Part shown: positions 27,870-37,770 of the stretch, in pieces | Layout: every line of letters begins with the position of its first letter | How positions within the stretch are numbered: position 1 is the stretch's first letter | NCBI RefSeq assembly: GCF_003034915.1 | Contig: NZ_PZJX01000002.1 | Coordinates: 1 to 64,000, forward strand | Reading direction: 5' to 3' | DNA: 64,000 nucleotides | Source of the DNA: Mesorhizobium helmanticense | Lineage (GTDB): Bacteria; Pseudomonadota; Alphaproteobacteria; Rhizobiales; Rhizobiaceae | The notes under the pieces: generated by a model | The model's input: the letters and a program-made list of their open reading frames with translations, nothing else | Databases searched by the model: none | Told to the model about the DNA's origin: nothing | Made by a program: the position numbers and the translations under genes

Positions 27870-28778
27870 TCAAGCCTGCGCGGCCAGCCAATCCCTTACC
27901 TTGCGGGCATTGTCGCTGAGTTCGCGGTTCTTCGGCCAGATGATGTGGAAACGCGTGCCGGTTCTCATCACATGGCTGGTGGCGCTCACCAGCAGGCCCG
28001 ATGCCAGCAGCCGCTCGGCAAGGTGGCGCCAGCCGAGTGCAATGCCTTGCCCCTCCATCACCGCCTGGATCACCAGCGCGTAGTCGTTGATACGCAAGCC
28101 GCGCCCGGCCTCGGCCTCCTTCAGGCTGGCCCCGGCGGATTGGAACCATTCTTCCCAGCTCGCAGCCTCGCGAAACGGCTCCTCGAGATGGATGAGGCGG
28201 TGTGATGCCAATTCCTCGACGGTCTGCGGCAGGCCGAACTTCGCCACATAGCTGGCGCCGGCAACGGGAAATATCTCCTCGTCGGCCAGCGGCAGGCAAT
28301 GATAGTCCGGCCATTCCCTGGGCTCGCCGCCGCGCACAGCGAGCGGAATGCCCTCGGCGATAATGTCGAGATCACGGTCGGCGGTCTGGATGCGCAGGTC
28401 GACGCCCGGCAATTCGTCGCGGAACTGCTGCAGCCGCGGCATCATCCAGAACGAGCCGAAGGCGGTCGACGCGGCAAGCGTCACATGGCCGCCGCTCGCC
28501 TGCAGGCGCAGATCCTCCGCCGACTTACGGATATGTGAGAGCCCCAGCGAGACGTCGGCATGAAAGCGCTCGCCGGCCTCGGTCAGGCTGACCTGCCGGT
28601 GGCGGCGCTGGAACAGCTTGGCGCCGAGCTTTTCCTCCAGCCCGCGCACCGCATAGGAGACGGCGGCCTGCGTCATGCCGAGCTCGCGCCCGGCGGCGGT
28701 GAAGCTCGACAGGCGGCCTGCCGCCTCGAAGACGATCAGGCTGCCGGCCGAGGGCAAGAGATGTCGCAGGCTTCGCAT
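27870..28778 (-). CDS. LysR family transcriptional regulator (GcvA-like)
   Basis: This 302-residue regulator has an N-terminal winged helix ([20 protein letters not shown], then [19 protein letters not shown]) and a C-terminal substrate-binding domain. It is divergent from the MttB-like methyltransferase gene at 28870 across a 91-base gap, which makes that operon its likely target. GcvA-type regulators often control amino acid or one-carbon genes, which suits a methylated-amine locus. The inducer is unknown. Confidence 0.92.
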   Translation of the reverse strand: MRSLRHLLPSAGSLIVFEAAGRLSSFTAAGRELGMTQAAVSYAVRGLEEKLGAKLFQRRHRQVSLTEAGERFHADVSLGLSHIRKSAEDLRLQASGGHVTLAASTAFGSFWMMPRLQQFRDELPGVDLRIQTADRDLDIIAEGIPLAVRGGEPREWPDYHCLPLADEEIFPVAGASYVAKFGLPQTVEELASHRLIHLEEPFREAASWEEWFQSAGASLKEAEAGRGLRINDYALVIQAVMEGQGIALGWRHLAERLLASGLLVSATSHVMRTGTRFHIIWPKNRELSDNARKVRDWLAAQA

Positions 28779-28869
28779 AAGCAGAGCTTATACAAGAGAT
28801 CAGGATTTTCCAGCATCACAGTCATATTTCGTCTCGCTAAGTTGGCTGCTTGGGGAGGATGGAGTTGCC

Positions 28870-30420
28870 ATGAGCGCACCGGCCGTTGAAGTGACCGAAC
28901 ACACCAACCGCCGCGGCGGTGGTCGCCTTGGGCGCAAGGCGCTGCGGGGCGCACCGATAGCGTCGTTTCCGACTCTGGTCCGCCAGATTCCCACCTATCA
29001 GATGGTCCCGGACGAGGCGGTGGAGCTGATCCATCTGGAATCGCTCTCCATCCTCGAAGAGGTGGGATGCGAGTTCCGCGACGACGAGGCGATCGCGATG
29101 TGGAAGGCGGCGGGGGCCGATGTCTCCGAGACACGCGTCCGCATCGACCGCGCTCTTCTGATGGAACTCGTCTCGAAGGTTCCGCCGGAATTCACGCTCA
29201 ATGCAAGGAATCCGCAGCGTTCGGTGCGCGTCGGTGGAACCAACTCCATCTTCGTGCCGATGTACGGCGCGCCTTACGTGCGCGATCTCGACAACAACAG
29301 GCGCTACGGCACGCTCGCCGACCTCAACAATTTCCACAAGCTCGCCTATATGGCGCCGGCGCTGCACTCGTCGAGCTCGATCATCTGCGAGCCGATGGAA
29401 ATTGCGGTGCCGAAACGTCACCTCCACATCATCCATTCGGCGCTAAAGCACTCCGACAAGCCGTTCATGGGTATCGTGACCTCCAGGGAACGAGCCGAAG
29501 ACACGATGGCCATGGCAGGCATCGTGTTCGGCGAGGATTTTGTCCGCGACAACCCGGTGCTGGTGTCGATCACCAACTGCAACTCGCCGCTGGTGTGGGA
29601 CGCCACCATGCTGGACGCGATGAAGGTCTATGCGCGCCACAACCAGCCGCTGATTCTGGCGCCCTTCGCCCTGTGCGGCGCCTCGACTTCGGCCTCCGCC
29701 GTGGGAGCGGTCGCGCAGGTCAATGCGGAAGCGCTGGCCGGCGTCGCCTTCACACAGTTGCTGCGTCCGGGTTCGCCGCAGATCTACGGACAGTTCATGG
29801 TGACAGTCGACATGAAGACCGGCGCTCCCATGGGCGGCACGCCGGAAGCCGCCCAGATGATGTATGTGATGGGCGCACTGGCGCGGAAATACCGGCTGCC
29901 CTGGCGCACGTCCGGCTTCCATGTCGGCTCGAAGCTGAACGACGCCCAGGCGGGCTACGAGGCCAACATGCTGATGCATGCGGCCATTCTTTCCGGCGCC
30001 AATTACATCTGGCACTCCGCCGGTTGGCTCGAGGCCGGCCTGACCTGCGGCTATTCGAAATTCGCCACCGACTGCGAACAGCTTGTCGGCTGGTACAAAT
30101 ATGCCGGCGGCCTCCCGTTCGACGATTTCAAGGAGGCCATGGCGGCGATCCGTGAGGTCGGGCCGCAGGGCCATTTCCTCGGCACCCAGCACACGCTCGA
30201 CCACTTCCAGTCCGCCTTCTTCATACCAAGCATCATGGACTTCAATTCGTTCGAACAGTGGAAGGCCGAAGGGGCAAAGGACCACGATACGCGCGGCCGC
30301 GAAAAAGCGCGCAACATGCTCGCCGACTACGAGGAGCCGAAGCTCGATGAGGGCATCGCCGACGGTCTCAAAGATTTGATCGCGCTGCGCGAGGAGAAGC
30401 TGCCGGACAGCGTTAGTTGA
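28870..30420 (+). CDS. MttB family trimethylamine methyltransferase-like protein (non-pyrrolysine)
   Basis: This 516-residue protein belongs to the MttB superfamily. In methanogens these enzymes use pyrrolysine for trimethylamine; most bacterial members, including the glycine betaine enzyme MtgB, lack it. The frame here has no internal TAG. Typical segments are [20 protein letters not shown] near the N-terminus, [15 protein letters not shown], and [22 protein letters not shown]. The substrate is probably a quaternary or tertiary methylamine with a corrinoid acceptor, but no corrinoid protein gene is in the window. ATG 28870 follows a ggagttgcc purine site. A binding-protein gene follows. Confidence 0.88.
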   Translation: MSAPAVEVTEHTNRRGGGRLGRKALRGAPIASFPTLVRQIPTYQMVPDEAVELIHLESLSILEEVGCEFRDDEAIAMWKAAGADVSETRVRIDRALLMELVSKVPPEFTLNARNPQRSVRVGGTNSIFVPMYGAPYVRDLDNNRRYGTLADLNNFHKLAYMAPALHSSSSIICEPMEIAVPKRHLHIIHSALKHSDKPFMGIVTSRERAEDTMAMAGIVFGEDFVRDNPVLVSITNCNSPLVWDATMLDAMKVYARHNQPLILAPFALCGASTSASAVGAVAQVNAEALAGVAFTQLLRPGSPQIYGQFMVTVDMKTGAPMGGTPEAAQMMYVMGALARKYRLPWRTSGFHVGSKLNDAQAGYEANMLMHAAILSGANYIWHSAGWLEAGLTCGYSKFATDCEQLVGWYKYAGGLPFDDFKEAMAAIREVGPQGHFLGTQHTLDHFQSAFFIPSIMDFNSFEQWKAEGAKDHDTRGREKARNMLADYEEPKLDEGIADGLKDLIALREEKLPDSVS

Positions 30421-30461
30421 TGGACAGGCGAAGATCTGACGGAACCGTAAGGGAGGAAAAA

Positions 30462-32111
30462 ATGACACTCTTCAGGAGCAATGGCGATCGTGTGCCGAGC
30501 GCCATCGAGGCAATGGCGAAAGAGACGCGCGCGGGTCGCATAGACCGGCGTGAGTTTCTTGCCTTGGCAAGCACCTTCGGTGCATCGACGGGCCTTGCCT
30601 ATGGCATGATCGGTCTTGCCGTGCCGAAACAGGCTTTGGCCGAGGAGGCGAAGAAAGGCGGAACGCTGCACATATCGATGTCGGTGAAGGCGCAGAAGGA
30701 CCCACGCACTTACGACTGGGTGGAACTGGCAAACATTTCACGCTGCTGGCTGGAGCCGCTTGTCCGCTACACCCGCCAATTCACCTTCGAGCCGGTTCTG
30801 CTCGAAAGCTGGGACGTCAACGACGACGCCACCGAATATGTGCTGCATGTGCGCAAGGGCATCACCTGGAACAATGGCGATGTGTTCAACGCCGATGACG
30901 TGGTCCATAATCTGACGCGTTGGTGCGAGAAAGCTGCCGCTGGCAATTCCATGGCCGCGCGCGTCGGTGCGCTGATCGACGCAAAATCCGGCAAGGCCAG
31001 GGACGGCGCGATCACCAAGGTCGACGACAACACGGTCAAGCTGAAGCTGAACGAACCCGACATCTCGCTGATCCCGAACTTTACCGACTATCCGGCGTTG
31101 GTCGTCCACCGCAATTTCGATGCCGACGGCGCGGATCCGATCAAAAAGCCGATTGGCACTGGACCCTTCGAACTGGTTTCTTACGATGTCGGCCAGAAAG
31201 CGGTCGTCAAGCGTCGCGAGAACGGCAAATGGTGGGGCGGGGAAGCGCCGCTCGACAGCGTCGAATTCATCGACTACGGCACCGACTTCAACGCCACGGT
31301 AAACGCCTTCGACTCCGGCGAGATCGATCTCAACTTCGAGAGCCCCGCCGATTTCATCGACATTTTGGACAAGATGGGGCTGGAGAAATCCGAGGTCGCG
31401 ACAGCGACGACGCTCGTTGCCCGCACCAACATCACGCACAAGCCTTATGACGACCAGCGGGTGCGCAATGCCTTGCAAATGGCCGTCGACAACAATGCCG
31501 TGCTCGAACTTGGCTATGCCGGGCGAGGGACTGTCGGTGAAAATCACCATGTCAGCCCGATCCATCCGGAATACTACGCGCTGCCCAAGAAGACACGCGA
31601 TGCGGCTGGCGCCAAGAAGCTGATGGCCGAGGCCGGACAGGCCGACTTCGAGCATGAACTGATCACCGTCGAGGACGATTGGCAAAAGAACACCGGCGAC
31701 GCGATCGCCGGCCAGTTGCGCGACGCCGGCATCAAGGTGAAGCGCACCGTGCTGCCGGGTTCGACCTTCTGGAACGACTGGACGAAATATCCCTATTCCA
31801 TGACGATCTGGTACATGCGCCCGCTCGGTGTCCAGGTGCTGGCGCTCGGTTATCGCACGGGCGAAGCCTGGAATGAAACGGCGTATTCGAATCCCGATTT
31901 CGACGCCAAGCTCAAGCAGGCGCTCTCGCTCATCGACGTTGAGAAGCGGCGCGAGGTCATGAAGGACGTCGAGCAGATCCTGCAGGATTCAGGCGTCATC
32001 ATTCAGCCGTTCTGGCAGAAACTCTACAGCCACATGAACAAGAAGGTGAAGAACTACGCCGTCCACCAGACTTTCGAGATGGATCTCCAGAATGTCTGGC
32101 TGGACGCCTGA
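30462..32111 (+). CDS. ABC transporter substrate-binding protein, family 5 (peptide/nickel type), Tat-exported
   Basis: This 549-residue protein is an extracellular solute-binding protein of the DppA/OppA class. It carries a twin-arginine signal ([14 protein letters not shown], residues about 22-35), so it should be folded before export. The body has family segments such as [15 protein letters not shown] and [15 protein letters not shown] gggaggaaaa ribosome site supports the ATG at 30462. No permease or ATPase gene follows, so it is an orphan in this locus. Its position 41 bases after the MttB gene suggests that it captures the methylated amine or a related compound. Confidence 0.9.
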   Translation: MTLFRSNGDRVPSAIEAMAKETRAGRIDRREFLALASTFGASTGLAYGMIGLAVPKQALAEEAKKGGTLHISMSVKAQKDPRTYDWVELANISRCWLEPLVRYTRQFTFEPVLLESWDVNDDATEYVLHVRKGITWNNGDVFNADDVVHNLTRWCEKAAAGNSMAARVGALIDAKSGKARDGAITKVDDNTVKLKLNEPDISLIPNFTDYPALVVHRNFDADGADPIKKPIGTGPFELVSYDVGQKAVVKRRENGKWWGGEAPLDSVEFIDYGTDFNATVNAFDSGEIDLNFESPADFIDILDKMGLEKSEVATATTLVARTNITHKPYDDQRVRNALQMAVDNNAVLELGYAGRGTVGENHHVSPIHPEYYALPKKTRDAAGAKKLMAEAGQADFEHELITVEDDWQKNTGDAIAGQLRDAGIKVKRTVLPGSTFWNDWTKYPYSMTIWYMRPLGVQVLALGYRTGEAWNETAYSNPDFDAKLKQALSLIDVEKRREVMKDVEQILQDSGVIIQPFWQKLYSHMNKKVKNYAVHQTFEMDLQNVWLDA

Positions 32112-32231
32112 GTGAACTGCCGGCTCAAGAACCTCTGACAATGGACGAGGATTTCATGGGCCGCAAAAAAGCCGGCACACAGGATTCGTGGTATGGAACG
32201 GTCCCCACCACGAAAGCCTGGAGATTAACGG

Positions 32232-32711
32232 ATGAGACTGACTGTGCTTGCCGCCGCCCTCTCGATCGCAGCACCCGCGGCCGCCCTGGCCGGGCCGGCA
32301 TCCAATGCGGTGAAGTTCTTCTACGTGCCCGAGGTCAAGTTCGAGGCCGACGAGCAATACCGCGATCGCTTCACCGAGCCGGTGACCAAGCTTTTCGATC
32401 TCAACGACCAGGCTATCAAGAACAATCCGGACGAGGTCGCCTGCATCGACTTCGATCCCGGTCTCGACGCGCAGGACTATGACGAGAAGACGGTCGCCAA
32501 GACGCTCAAGCTGTCGGAAGCGGTGGATGGCGACAGCGCCAACGTGACGGTGACCTTCAACCTCTTCCCGGAAGGCGATGATTCCAAACGTGAAATGGTC
32601 TGGTCGCTGAAGAAGGTCGATGGCAAATGGAAGGTCGCCGACATCGCTTCCAAATCCAGCGGCTGGACGCTCAGCGCGCTGGAATGCATGCCCGGTCCGA
32701 CGGCGGAGTGA
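32232..32711 (+). CDS. Small secreted protein, DUF3828-like
   Basis: This 159-residue protein has a clear signal peptide (MRLTVLAAALSIAAPAAALA) and a compact domain with CIDFDPGLDAQDYDE and a C-terminal WSLKKVDGKWKVADI. The pattern resembles DUF3828, a family of periplasmic proteins of unknown function; this assignment is tentative. The next gene is a diverged paralogue beginning near its stop, so the pair arose by tandem duplication. Confidence 0.8.
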   Translation: MRLTVLAAALSIAAPAAALAGPASNAVKFFYVPEVKFEADEQYRDRFTEPVTKLFDLNDQAIKNNPDEVACIDFDPGLDAQDYDEKTVAKTLKLSEAVDGDSANVTVTFNLFPEGDDSKREMVWSLKKVDGKWKVADIASKSSGWTLSALECMPGPTAE

Positions 32712-32715
32712 TGCA

Positions 32716-33297
32716 GTGCTTGGTCGCCTTGTCCTGGCATTCTCGTTGGTCTCGATGCTGGCTGCCGGGCTGAACGGCGGCGCCTTGGCGCAAGGTCTGT
32801 TCGGCGCGCCGCCACCGAACGCGCCGTCCGGCGACGCCGGCAATGCGCCGGCCGACACGTCGCCCCCACCGGCGACAACGGCGCCGACACCGGAACCAGC
32901 AGCGCGCGTGCTGCCCGGCTCGCCGACCGCCGTGGTAAAACCGTTCTACGAGCATCTCGGGCTGGAGCTCGACCCGGCCGAGCGCAAGAATTTCATCGAC
33001 CCGGCCAGGACCGTCCTCGACAAGAGCGATGCGCTGCGCAAATCCGGGCAGGGCGAGTGCCTTGATCCCAACATGGCGCTCGACAACGCCGACTACGACA
33101 AGCTCGCGATCGACAGGAGCCTCAAGACCATCGAAGCGATCAATGGCGACGAGGCCAAGGTGGTCGTCGCCTTCTTCGTCGAAGGCAATGCGCACCGTCT
33201 CGAATGGAAGCTCAGGAAGGTCGGCGGCGACTGGAAGATATCGGACCTTTTGTCGGTGACCGGGGAATGGGCGCTCAGTCAATACCAGTGCGAATAG
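32716..33297 (+). CDS. Secreted protein with proline-rich linker, DUF3828-like paralogue
   Basis: This 193-residue protein starts at GTG 32716, three bases after the stop of the previous gene. A signal peptide (VLGRLVLAFSLVSMLAAG) is followed by a proline/alanine-rich linker (about residues 35-70) and a domain like that of its neighbour: CLDPNMALDNADYDKL, LKTIEAINGDEAKVVVAFF and LEWKLRKVGGDWKISDL. An upstream in-frame ATG lies inside the previous gene and would destroy the signal peptide. The function is unknown. Confidence 0.8.
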   Translation: MLGRLVLAFSLVSMLAAGLNGGALAQGLFGAPPPNAPSGDAGNAPADTSPPPATTAPTPEPAARVLPGSPTAVVKPFYEHLGLELDPAERKNFIDPARTVLDKSDALRKSGQGECLDPNMALDNADYDKLAIDRSLKTIEAINGDEAKVVVAFFVEGNAHRLEWKLRKVGGDWKISDLLSVTGEWALSQYQCE

Positions 33298-33304
33298 GGA
33301 AGCG

Positions 33305-34492
33305 ATGAAGATCACCAATATCCGCGTCACTCATGTCAATGTCCCGCTCGACGCGCCGTTCTGGTGGACGGCCGGTCTTTATGGCGGTGCCTCGAAATCG
33401 ATCATCGAGGTCGAGACGGACGAAGGCGTGGTCGGCCTGGGTGAGGCGCCGTGGTGGCATTTCGGCGAGGTGATCAAGGCCGAGATCGCGCCGGCGTTGA
33501 TCGGCGCCGATCCGCTCGATATTGCCGATTGCGAGGCGCGCTGCGTGCCGCCCTGGCAGATCACCGCCAACACCGGCGAGAATGCCGCCTCCGTGGCCTT
33601 CGGCGCCGTCGAACTGGCGCTGTGGGACATCCGGGGCAAGGTCTTCAGCATGCCGCTCTACAAGGTGCTTGGCGGCGCCGTGCGCAAGGACATTCCTTTT
33701 TCTGAATATTTTTCCTTTCGCGCCGCCGCGCAGGGCGGGGCAGGCGGCGAGATGACGCCCGAAGCGATTGTCGATTACTGCCTCAAGATGCGCGAGGAGC
33801 ATGGCTCGACGATCTTCGAGGGCAAGCTGATCATGGGCGATCCCGAGCTCGAGATCAGGACCGTGCGCATGCTGCGCGAGGCTCTCGGCGACAAGGCGCA
33901 AATCAAGCTTGATTCCAACATGCAGTGGTCGCTGACATCAGCGCGCTGGGTGCTACGCGAGATCGAGCCGTTCAACATCCGCAACTACGAGGATCCCGTC
34001 GCCACCTTCGAGGAGATGGCGGCACTTCGCCAGCATTCGCGCATTCCATTCTCGACCCACGTGCCGGATCTCCGGCGCGCGGTCGCGCTTGGCGCACCGG
34101 ACTATTTCGTCTGCAATTTCGCCGCTCTTGGCGGCCTGTCGAAGACGCTGAAGTTCATCGCCGCCTGCGAAGCGATGGGCAAGGGCTTCTGGTGCTATTC
34201 GAACGATCTCGGCATCATGACGGCGGCCTATCTGCATGTCGTGGCGGCAACGCCATGGATCACCGAGGCGTCACAATCGCTGTTTGCCTGGCAGATCGGC
34301 GACGTTGTCAAGGACGGTCCGTTCCGGCAGAAAGCCAACACGGTACGCGTGCCGGAAGGTGACGGGCTAGGGGTCGAGCTCGACCCGGCGGCGATGAAGC
34401 GCTGGGCCGCGCATTTCGCCGAGCACGGGCCGATGCATCATTTCAGCGATCCGAACAATCCCGGCCGCTACCGCCGGCTGCCGCTGAACTGA
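33305..34492 (+). CDS. Mandelate racemase/muconate lactonizing (enolase superfamily) enzyme, glucarate dehydratase-like
   Basis: This 395-residue enzyme has the enolase-superfamily capping domain (MKITNIRVTHVNVPLDAPF, GGASKSIIEVETDEG) and barrel. Barrel metal ligands appear in QIKLDSN and NYEDPV. The last part (CYSNDLGIMTAAYLHVVAA, then PWITEAS) resembles the glucarate dehydratase region that normally reads SHSNNH, but the catalytic histidine position is tyrosine here. The lysine segment EGKLIMG is also not a plain KxK. It therefore may not be an acid-sugar dehydratase. It starts 7 bases after the preceding gene. Nearby methylamine-type genes raise the option of a betaine epimerase-like role. 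Confidence 0.85.
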   Translation: MKITNIRVTHVNVPLDAPFWWTAGLYGGASKSIIEVETDEGVVGLGEAPWWHFGEVIKAEIAPALIGADPLDIADCEARCVPPWQITANTGENAASVAFGAVELALWDIRGKVFSMPLYKVLGGAVRKDIPFSEYFSFRAAAQGGAGGEMTPEAIVDYCLKMREEHGSTIFEGKLIMGDPELEIRTVRMLREALGDKAQIKLDSNMQWSLTSARWVLREIEPFNIRNYEDPVATFEEMAALRQHSRIPFSTHVPDLRRAVALGAPDYFVCNFAALGGLSKTLKFIAACEAMGKGFWCYSNDLGIMTAAYLHVVAATPWITEASQSLFAWQIGDVVKDGPFRQKANTVRVPEGDGLGVELDPAAMKRWAAHFAEHGPMHHFSDPNNPGRYRRLPLN

Positions 34493-34520
34493 CGCCATGG
34501 ACTTGCGCGACAGACCCGGC

Positions 34521-34982
34521 TCAACCCCGCCCGCGATAGGGCGCCACGCCGGTGTCGGGCAGCCAGACGCCTTCCGGCGGTGCCCCGGTCTGCCAGAACA
34601 CGTCGATCGGAATGCCGCCGCGCGGATACCAGTAGCCGCCAATGCGCAACCACAATGGTTTCGTTGCCGCCACAATGCGGCGGCCGATCATGACGGTGCA
34701 CTCCTCATGGAAGGCGCCATGATTGCGGAACGAGGTCATGAACAGCTTGAGCGACTTCGATTCCACCAGAAGCGCATCAGGGGCGTAGTCGATGACGATA
34801 TGGGCGAAATCCGGCTGTCCGGTGACCGGGCAAAGCGAGGTGAATTCCGGGCAGGTGAAGCGCACGATGGCCGGCGGGCCGTCGGCGCGCGCAAATGGCA
34901 CGGTTTCCAGGATCGCCGCGTCCGGGCTCTGTGGCGTCTCGACATGCGCGCCGAGCTGGGTGAGGGTTTTGGTGTCGATCAT
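34521..34982 (-). CDS. queF: NADPH-dependent 7-cyano-7-deazaguanine (preQ0) reductase
   Basis: This 153-residue enzyme reduces preQ0 to preQ1 in queuosine synthesis. It is the short, unimodular form. The catalytic cysteine and its neighbours are in [17 protein letters not shown], and the family signature [15 protein letters not shown] follows. Cofactor and substrate segments (HEECTVMIG) are present. Other que genes are absent here, and no preQ1 riboswitch is apparent upstream. It is convergent with the enolase-superfamily gene, with a 28-base gap. Confidence 0.96.
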   Translation of the reverse strand: MIDTKTLTQLGAHVETPQSPDAAILETVPFARADGPPAIVRFTCPEFTSLCPVTGQPDFAHIVIDYAPDALLVESKSLKLFMTSFRNHGAFHEECTVMIGRRIVAATKPLWLRIGGYWYPRGGIPIDVFWQTGAPPEGVWLPDTGVAPYRGRG

Positions 34983-35015
34983 GGGCGGGTTCCTTGGATT
35001 TTGTCGCGCTCATTA

Positions 35016-35061
35016 GCATCGGACCGAAAAGTGCGCAGCGGTTTTCGGATGAATCCGATGC
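35016..35061. repeat. Rhizobial-type stem-loop repeat
   Basis: A 46-base imperfect hairpin has arms gcatcggaccgaaaa and ttttcggatgaatccgatgc, with a second small inverted pair (ggagca / tgctcc) just downstream. Similar stem-loops are common between genes in Mesorhizobium-type genomes. It lies in the gap between queF and the flavoprotein gene. Confidence 0.65.
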
Positions 35062-35122
35062 GTAAAATGGAAGCTGGAGCAACGCGCGCTGCTCCGACAC
35101 AATTTGAAACCGCAGGAAGACG

Positions 35123-37168
35123 ATGACCAGCAACGATCCGCTCCTTCAACCCTACCAGCTCAAGCACCTGACGCTGAAGAACCGCGTCATGTCGACCAGT
35201 CACGAGCCGGCCTATTCCGAGGACGGCATGCCAAAGCAGCGCTACCGGCTCTACCATGCCGAGAAGGCCAAGGGCGGCATGGCGCTGACCATGACCGCCG
35301 GTTCGGCGATCGTCTCGCGCGACAGCCCGGCCGCCTTCGGCAATCTGCATGTCTATGACGACCGCATCGTGCCATGGCTTGGCGAGCTGGCTGACGCGTG
35401 TCACGAGCATGACTGCAAGGTGATGATCCAGATCACCCATCTCGGCCGCCGCACCGGTTGGAACAAGGCCGACTGGCTGCCAGTGCTGTCCGCTTCGCCG
35501 GTGCGCGAGCCGGCGCACCGCGCTTTTCCCAAGACCATCGAGGACTGGGACATCGAGCGCATCGTTGCCGACTACGCGGCGGCGGCGCAGCGTTGCCAGG
35601 CAGCCGGCCTCGACGGCATCGAATTCGAGTCCTACGGCCATCTAATGGACGGCTTCTGGTCGCCGGCCACCAACCATCGCGACGACGAGTTCGGCGGCTC
35701 GCTCGACAACCGCCTGCGCTTCACCAACATGGTGCTCGATGCGGTGCGGGCCGCGGTTGGCGAAAAGTTCGTCGTCGGCATCCGTATGGTTGCAGACGAG
35801 GATTTCGAAAAAGGCCTGTCAAAGGAGGAGGGCGTCGAGATAGCCAGGCGGCTCGCCGGCTCCGGCAAAGTCGATTTCCTCAACATCATTCGTGGCTCGA
35901 TCGAGAGCGACGCGGCGCTGACCAAGGTTATCCCGGTGACCGGCATGCGCTCTTCGCCTCATCTCGACTTCGCCGGCGAGGTGAGGGCGGCGACGAAATT
36001 CCCGACCTTCCATGCGGCACGGATCTCCGATGTCGCCACCGCGCGTCACGCCATCGCCACCGGCAAGCTCGACATGGTCGGCATGACCCGCGCTCATATC
36101 GCCGACCCGCATATTATCCGTAAGGTGATGGAGGGCCGCGAGCACGAGATTCGGCCTTGCGTCGGCGCCACCTATTGCCTCGACCGCATCTATGAGGGAG
36201 GCGAGGCGCTGTGCATCCATAATGCGGCGACCGGCCGCGAGGCCGAGATCCCGCACATCATCGTTAAAACCGCTGGCCCGAAGCGCAAGGTGGTGATCGT
36301 CGGCGCCGGCGCCGGCGGGCTGGAGGCAGCGCGCGTCGCGGCCGAGCGTGGGCATGATGTGACGGTGCTCGAAGCATCAAGCCAGGCCGGCGGGCAGGTA
36401 CGGCTGGCAACGCAGAACCCGCGCCGCAAGGAATTGATTGGCATCATCGACTGGCGGCTGGCCGAGCTCGACCGGCTCGGTGTCGAGATCCGCTACGACA
36501 CCTGGGCCGAGAAGGACGACGTGCTGGCGCTGTCGCCGGACGTGGTGGTGGTCGCCACCGGCGGCCTGCCGCAGAACCCACCGCTGGCGGCCGGCGACAA
36601 CCTCGTCACCTCAAGCTGGGACATCATGGCCGGCAGCGCCAAGCCGGCCGAGAACGTGCTGCTCTATGATGACAATGGCGGCCATCAAGGCATGGGCGCA
36701 GCCGAGATCATTGCCAACAGCGGCTCGAGACTGGAGCTGGTTTCACCCGAGCGCTTCTTCGCCCCTGAAATGGGCGGCATGAACCATGTCCCCTATATGC
36801 GCGCCTTCCAGGAAAAGGGCGTCACCGTCACCATCAACACGCGGCTGCGCTCGGTACGGCGCGAAGGCAACCAACTGATCGCCGAACTGGCTTCCGATTT
36901 CGCCGACGGCTGGCGCGGCGAGCGGCGGGTCGATCAGGTGGTGGTCGAGCACGGCACCGCACCGCTTGATGACCTGTACCTGGCGCTGAAGCCGTTGTCG
37001 AAGAATGGCGGCGCGGTCGACTACGAGCGACTGGTCAGCGGCGGCGATATTTTCCCGGAGCGCAATCGGGAAGGCGGTTTCGTGCTGTTGCGCATCGGCG
37101 ACGCGGTCGCCTCGCGCAACATCCACGCCGCCATCTACGATGGCATCAGATTTGGATTGCGGATCTGA
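35123..37168 (+). CDS. NADH:flavin oxidoreductase of the trimethylamine dehydrogenase / N-methylproline demethylase type
   Basis: This 681-residue protein has an old-yellow-enzyme FMN barrel (residues about 1-370; QITHLGRRTGWN, SYGHLMDGFWSP) fused to an FAD/NAD domain (VVIVGAGAGGLEAARVAAERG, then VVVVATGGLPQNPP). The 4Fe-4S segment begins at Cys346: it reads CVGATYC with a third Cys in ALCIHN, so one of the four cysteines of trimethylamine dehydrogenase (CxxCxxC plus one) is Ala. Related rhizobial betaine and N-methylproline demethylases show similar segments, so demethylation of a tertiary amine is likely. A gcaggaag ribosome site supports the start. Confidence 0.88.
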   Translation: MTSNDPLLQPYQLKHLTLKNRVMSTSHEPAYSEDGMPKQRYRLYHAEKAKGGMALTMTAGSAIVSRDSPAAFGNLHVYDDRIVPWLGELADACHEHDCKVMIQITHLGRRTGWNKADWLPVLSASPVREPAHRAFPKTIEDWDIERIVADYAAAAQRCQAAGLDGIEFESYGHLMDGFWSPATNHRDDEFGGSLDNRLRFTNMVLDAVRAAVGEKFVVGIRMVADEDFEKGLSKEEGVEIARRLAGSGKVDFLNIIRGSIESDAALTKVIPVTGMRSSPHLDFAGEVRAATKFPTFHAARISDVATARHAIATGKLDMVGMTRAHIADPHIIRKVMEGREHEIRPCVGATYCLDRIYEGGEALCIHNAATGREAEIPHIIVKTAGPKRKVVIVGAGAGGLEAARVAAERGHDVTVLEASSQAGGQVRLATQNPRRKELIGIIDWRLAELDRLGVEIRYDTWAEKDDVLALSPDVVVVATGGLPQNPPLAAGDNLVTSSWDIMAGSAKPAENVLLYDDNGGHQGMGAAEIIANSGSRLELVSPERFFAPEMGGMNHVPYMRAFQEKGVTVTINTRLRSVRREGNQLIAELASDFADGWRGERRVDQVVVEHGTAPLDDLYLALKPLSKNGGAVDYERLVSGGDIFPERNREGGFVLLRIGDAVASRNIHAAIYDGIRFGLRI

Positions 37169-37306
37169 GGACTGTCGACTGGTGGCGCGCAGCCGAACCC
37201 CCGTCCGGAGAGCCACCAGGGTACTTCGGTCCGTTCCGCGCACCGCGCACGCCGCCGGCCTGTTGCCGGACACCGTACGATCTTGTGACCTGTGAGGGCG
37301 AGGCGC

Positions 37307-37714
37307 TCAAAACATCCTGGCAGTCGCCATGCAGAGCACGGTGATGACCAGCAGCCCGCCGGCGATGCGTTCGCCTTTCGTCATTTTGGCGCGCAACTGG
37401 CTTTCCGTTGCCTGGTCGGCGCCGGCCAGTTGTCTGCTGGCGGAGCCGACCAACGCCCCCTGGACGCCGGCGGCGATCAAGGCCGCCACGATGCCCAGCG
37501 CCAGCACCTTCTCCATCGACCCGAAAACGCCTTCATGGAAAAAATACCACAGCAGAATGCCGGTGAGGAAAACCAGGCCGGCCGCCCCCATCTGCGGCCG
37601 GAAGAACCGTTCCGCCCGTATATCTGGGTCGCGGCCAACCGCGATGGTGGTGCCGGCCCAGAACACGCCGGCCAAGACGTGAAGGCCGAGGACGACGATG
37701 TAGACATATTGCAT
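37307..37714 (-). CDS. Small four-helix integral membrane protein
   Basis: This 135-residue protein has four predicted transmembrane helices: YVYIVVLGLHVLAGVFWAG, GAAGLVFLTGILLWYFF, KVLALGIVAALIAAGVQGAL, and a C-terminal GGLLVITVLCMATARM. The first helix, with its histidine, resembles CopD/DUF2269-like heme or copper membrane proteins, but the family cannot be named with confidence. It is divergent from a MarR gene, and an operator-like palindrome lies between them, so MarR probably controls it. Confidence 0.78.
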   Translation of the reverse strand: MQYVYIVVLGLHVLAGVFWAGTTIAVGRDPDIRAERFFRPQMGAAGLVFLTGILLWYFFHEGVFGSMEKVLALGIVAALIAAGVQGALVGSASRQLAGADQATESQLRAKMTKGERIAGGLLVITVLCMATARMF

Positions 37715-37755
37715 GATCGCTTTTCCTCTTGTGCCCGCCGCCTCTAAAGTTAGAT

Positions 37756-37770
37756 ATCGAATGATTCGAT
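37756..37770. promoter_or_regulatory. MarR-type palindromic operator candidate
   Basis: The perfect inverted repeat ATCGAA and TTCGAT, separated by tga, lies between the divergent membrane-protein and MarR genes. A related tcgaatcat sequence sits over the MarR start codon (near 37820). This spacing is typical of MarR autoregulation. Confidence 0.5.

Noticed and set aside
28870..30420. Pyrrolysine (amber) codon in the MttB homologue
   Set aside because: The frame has no internal TAG, so it is the non-pyrrolysine type.
34983..35122. PreQ1 riboswitch upstream of queF
   Set aside because: The hairpin present is a generic rhizobial stem-loop repeat; no preQ1 aptamer pattern is visible, and QueF lies on the strand where the repeat is not close to a typical leader.
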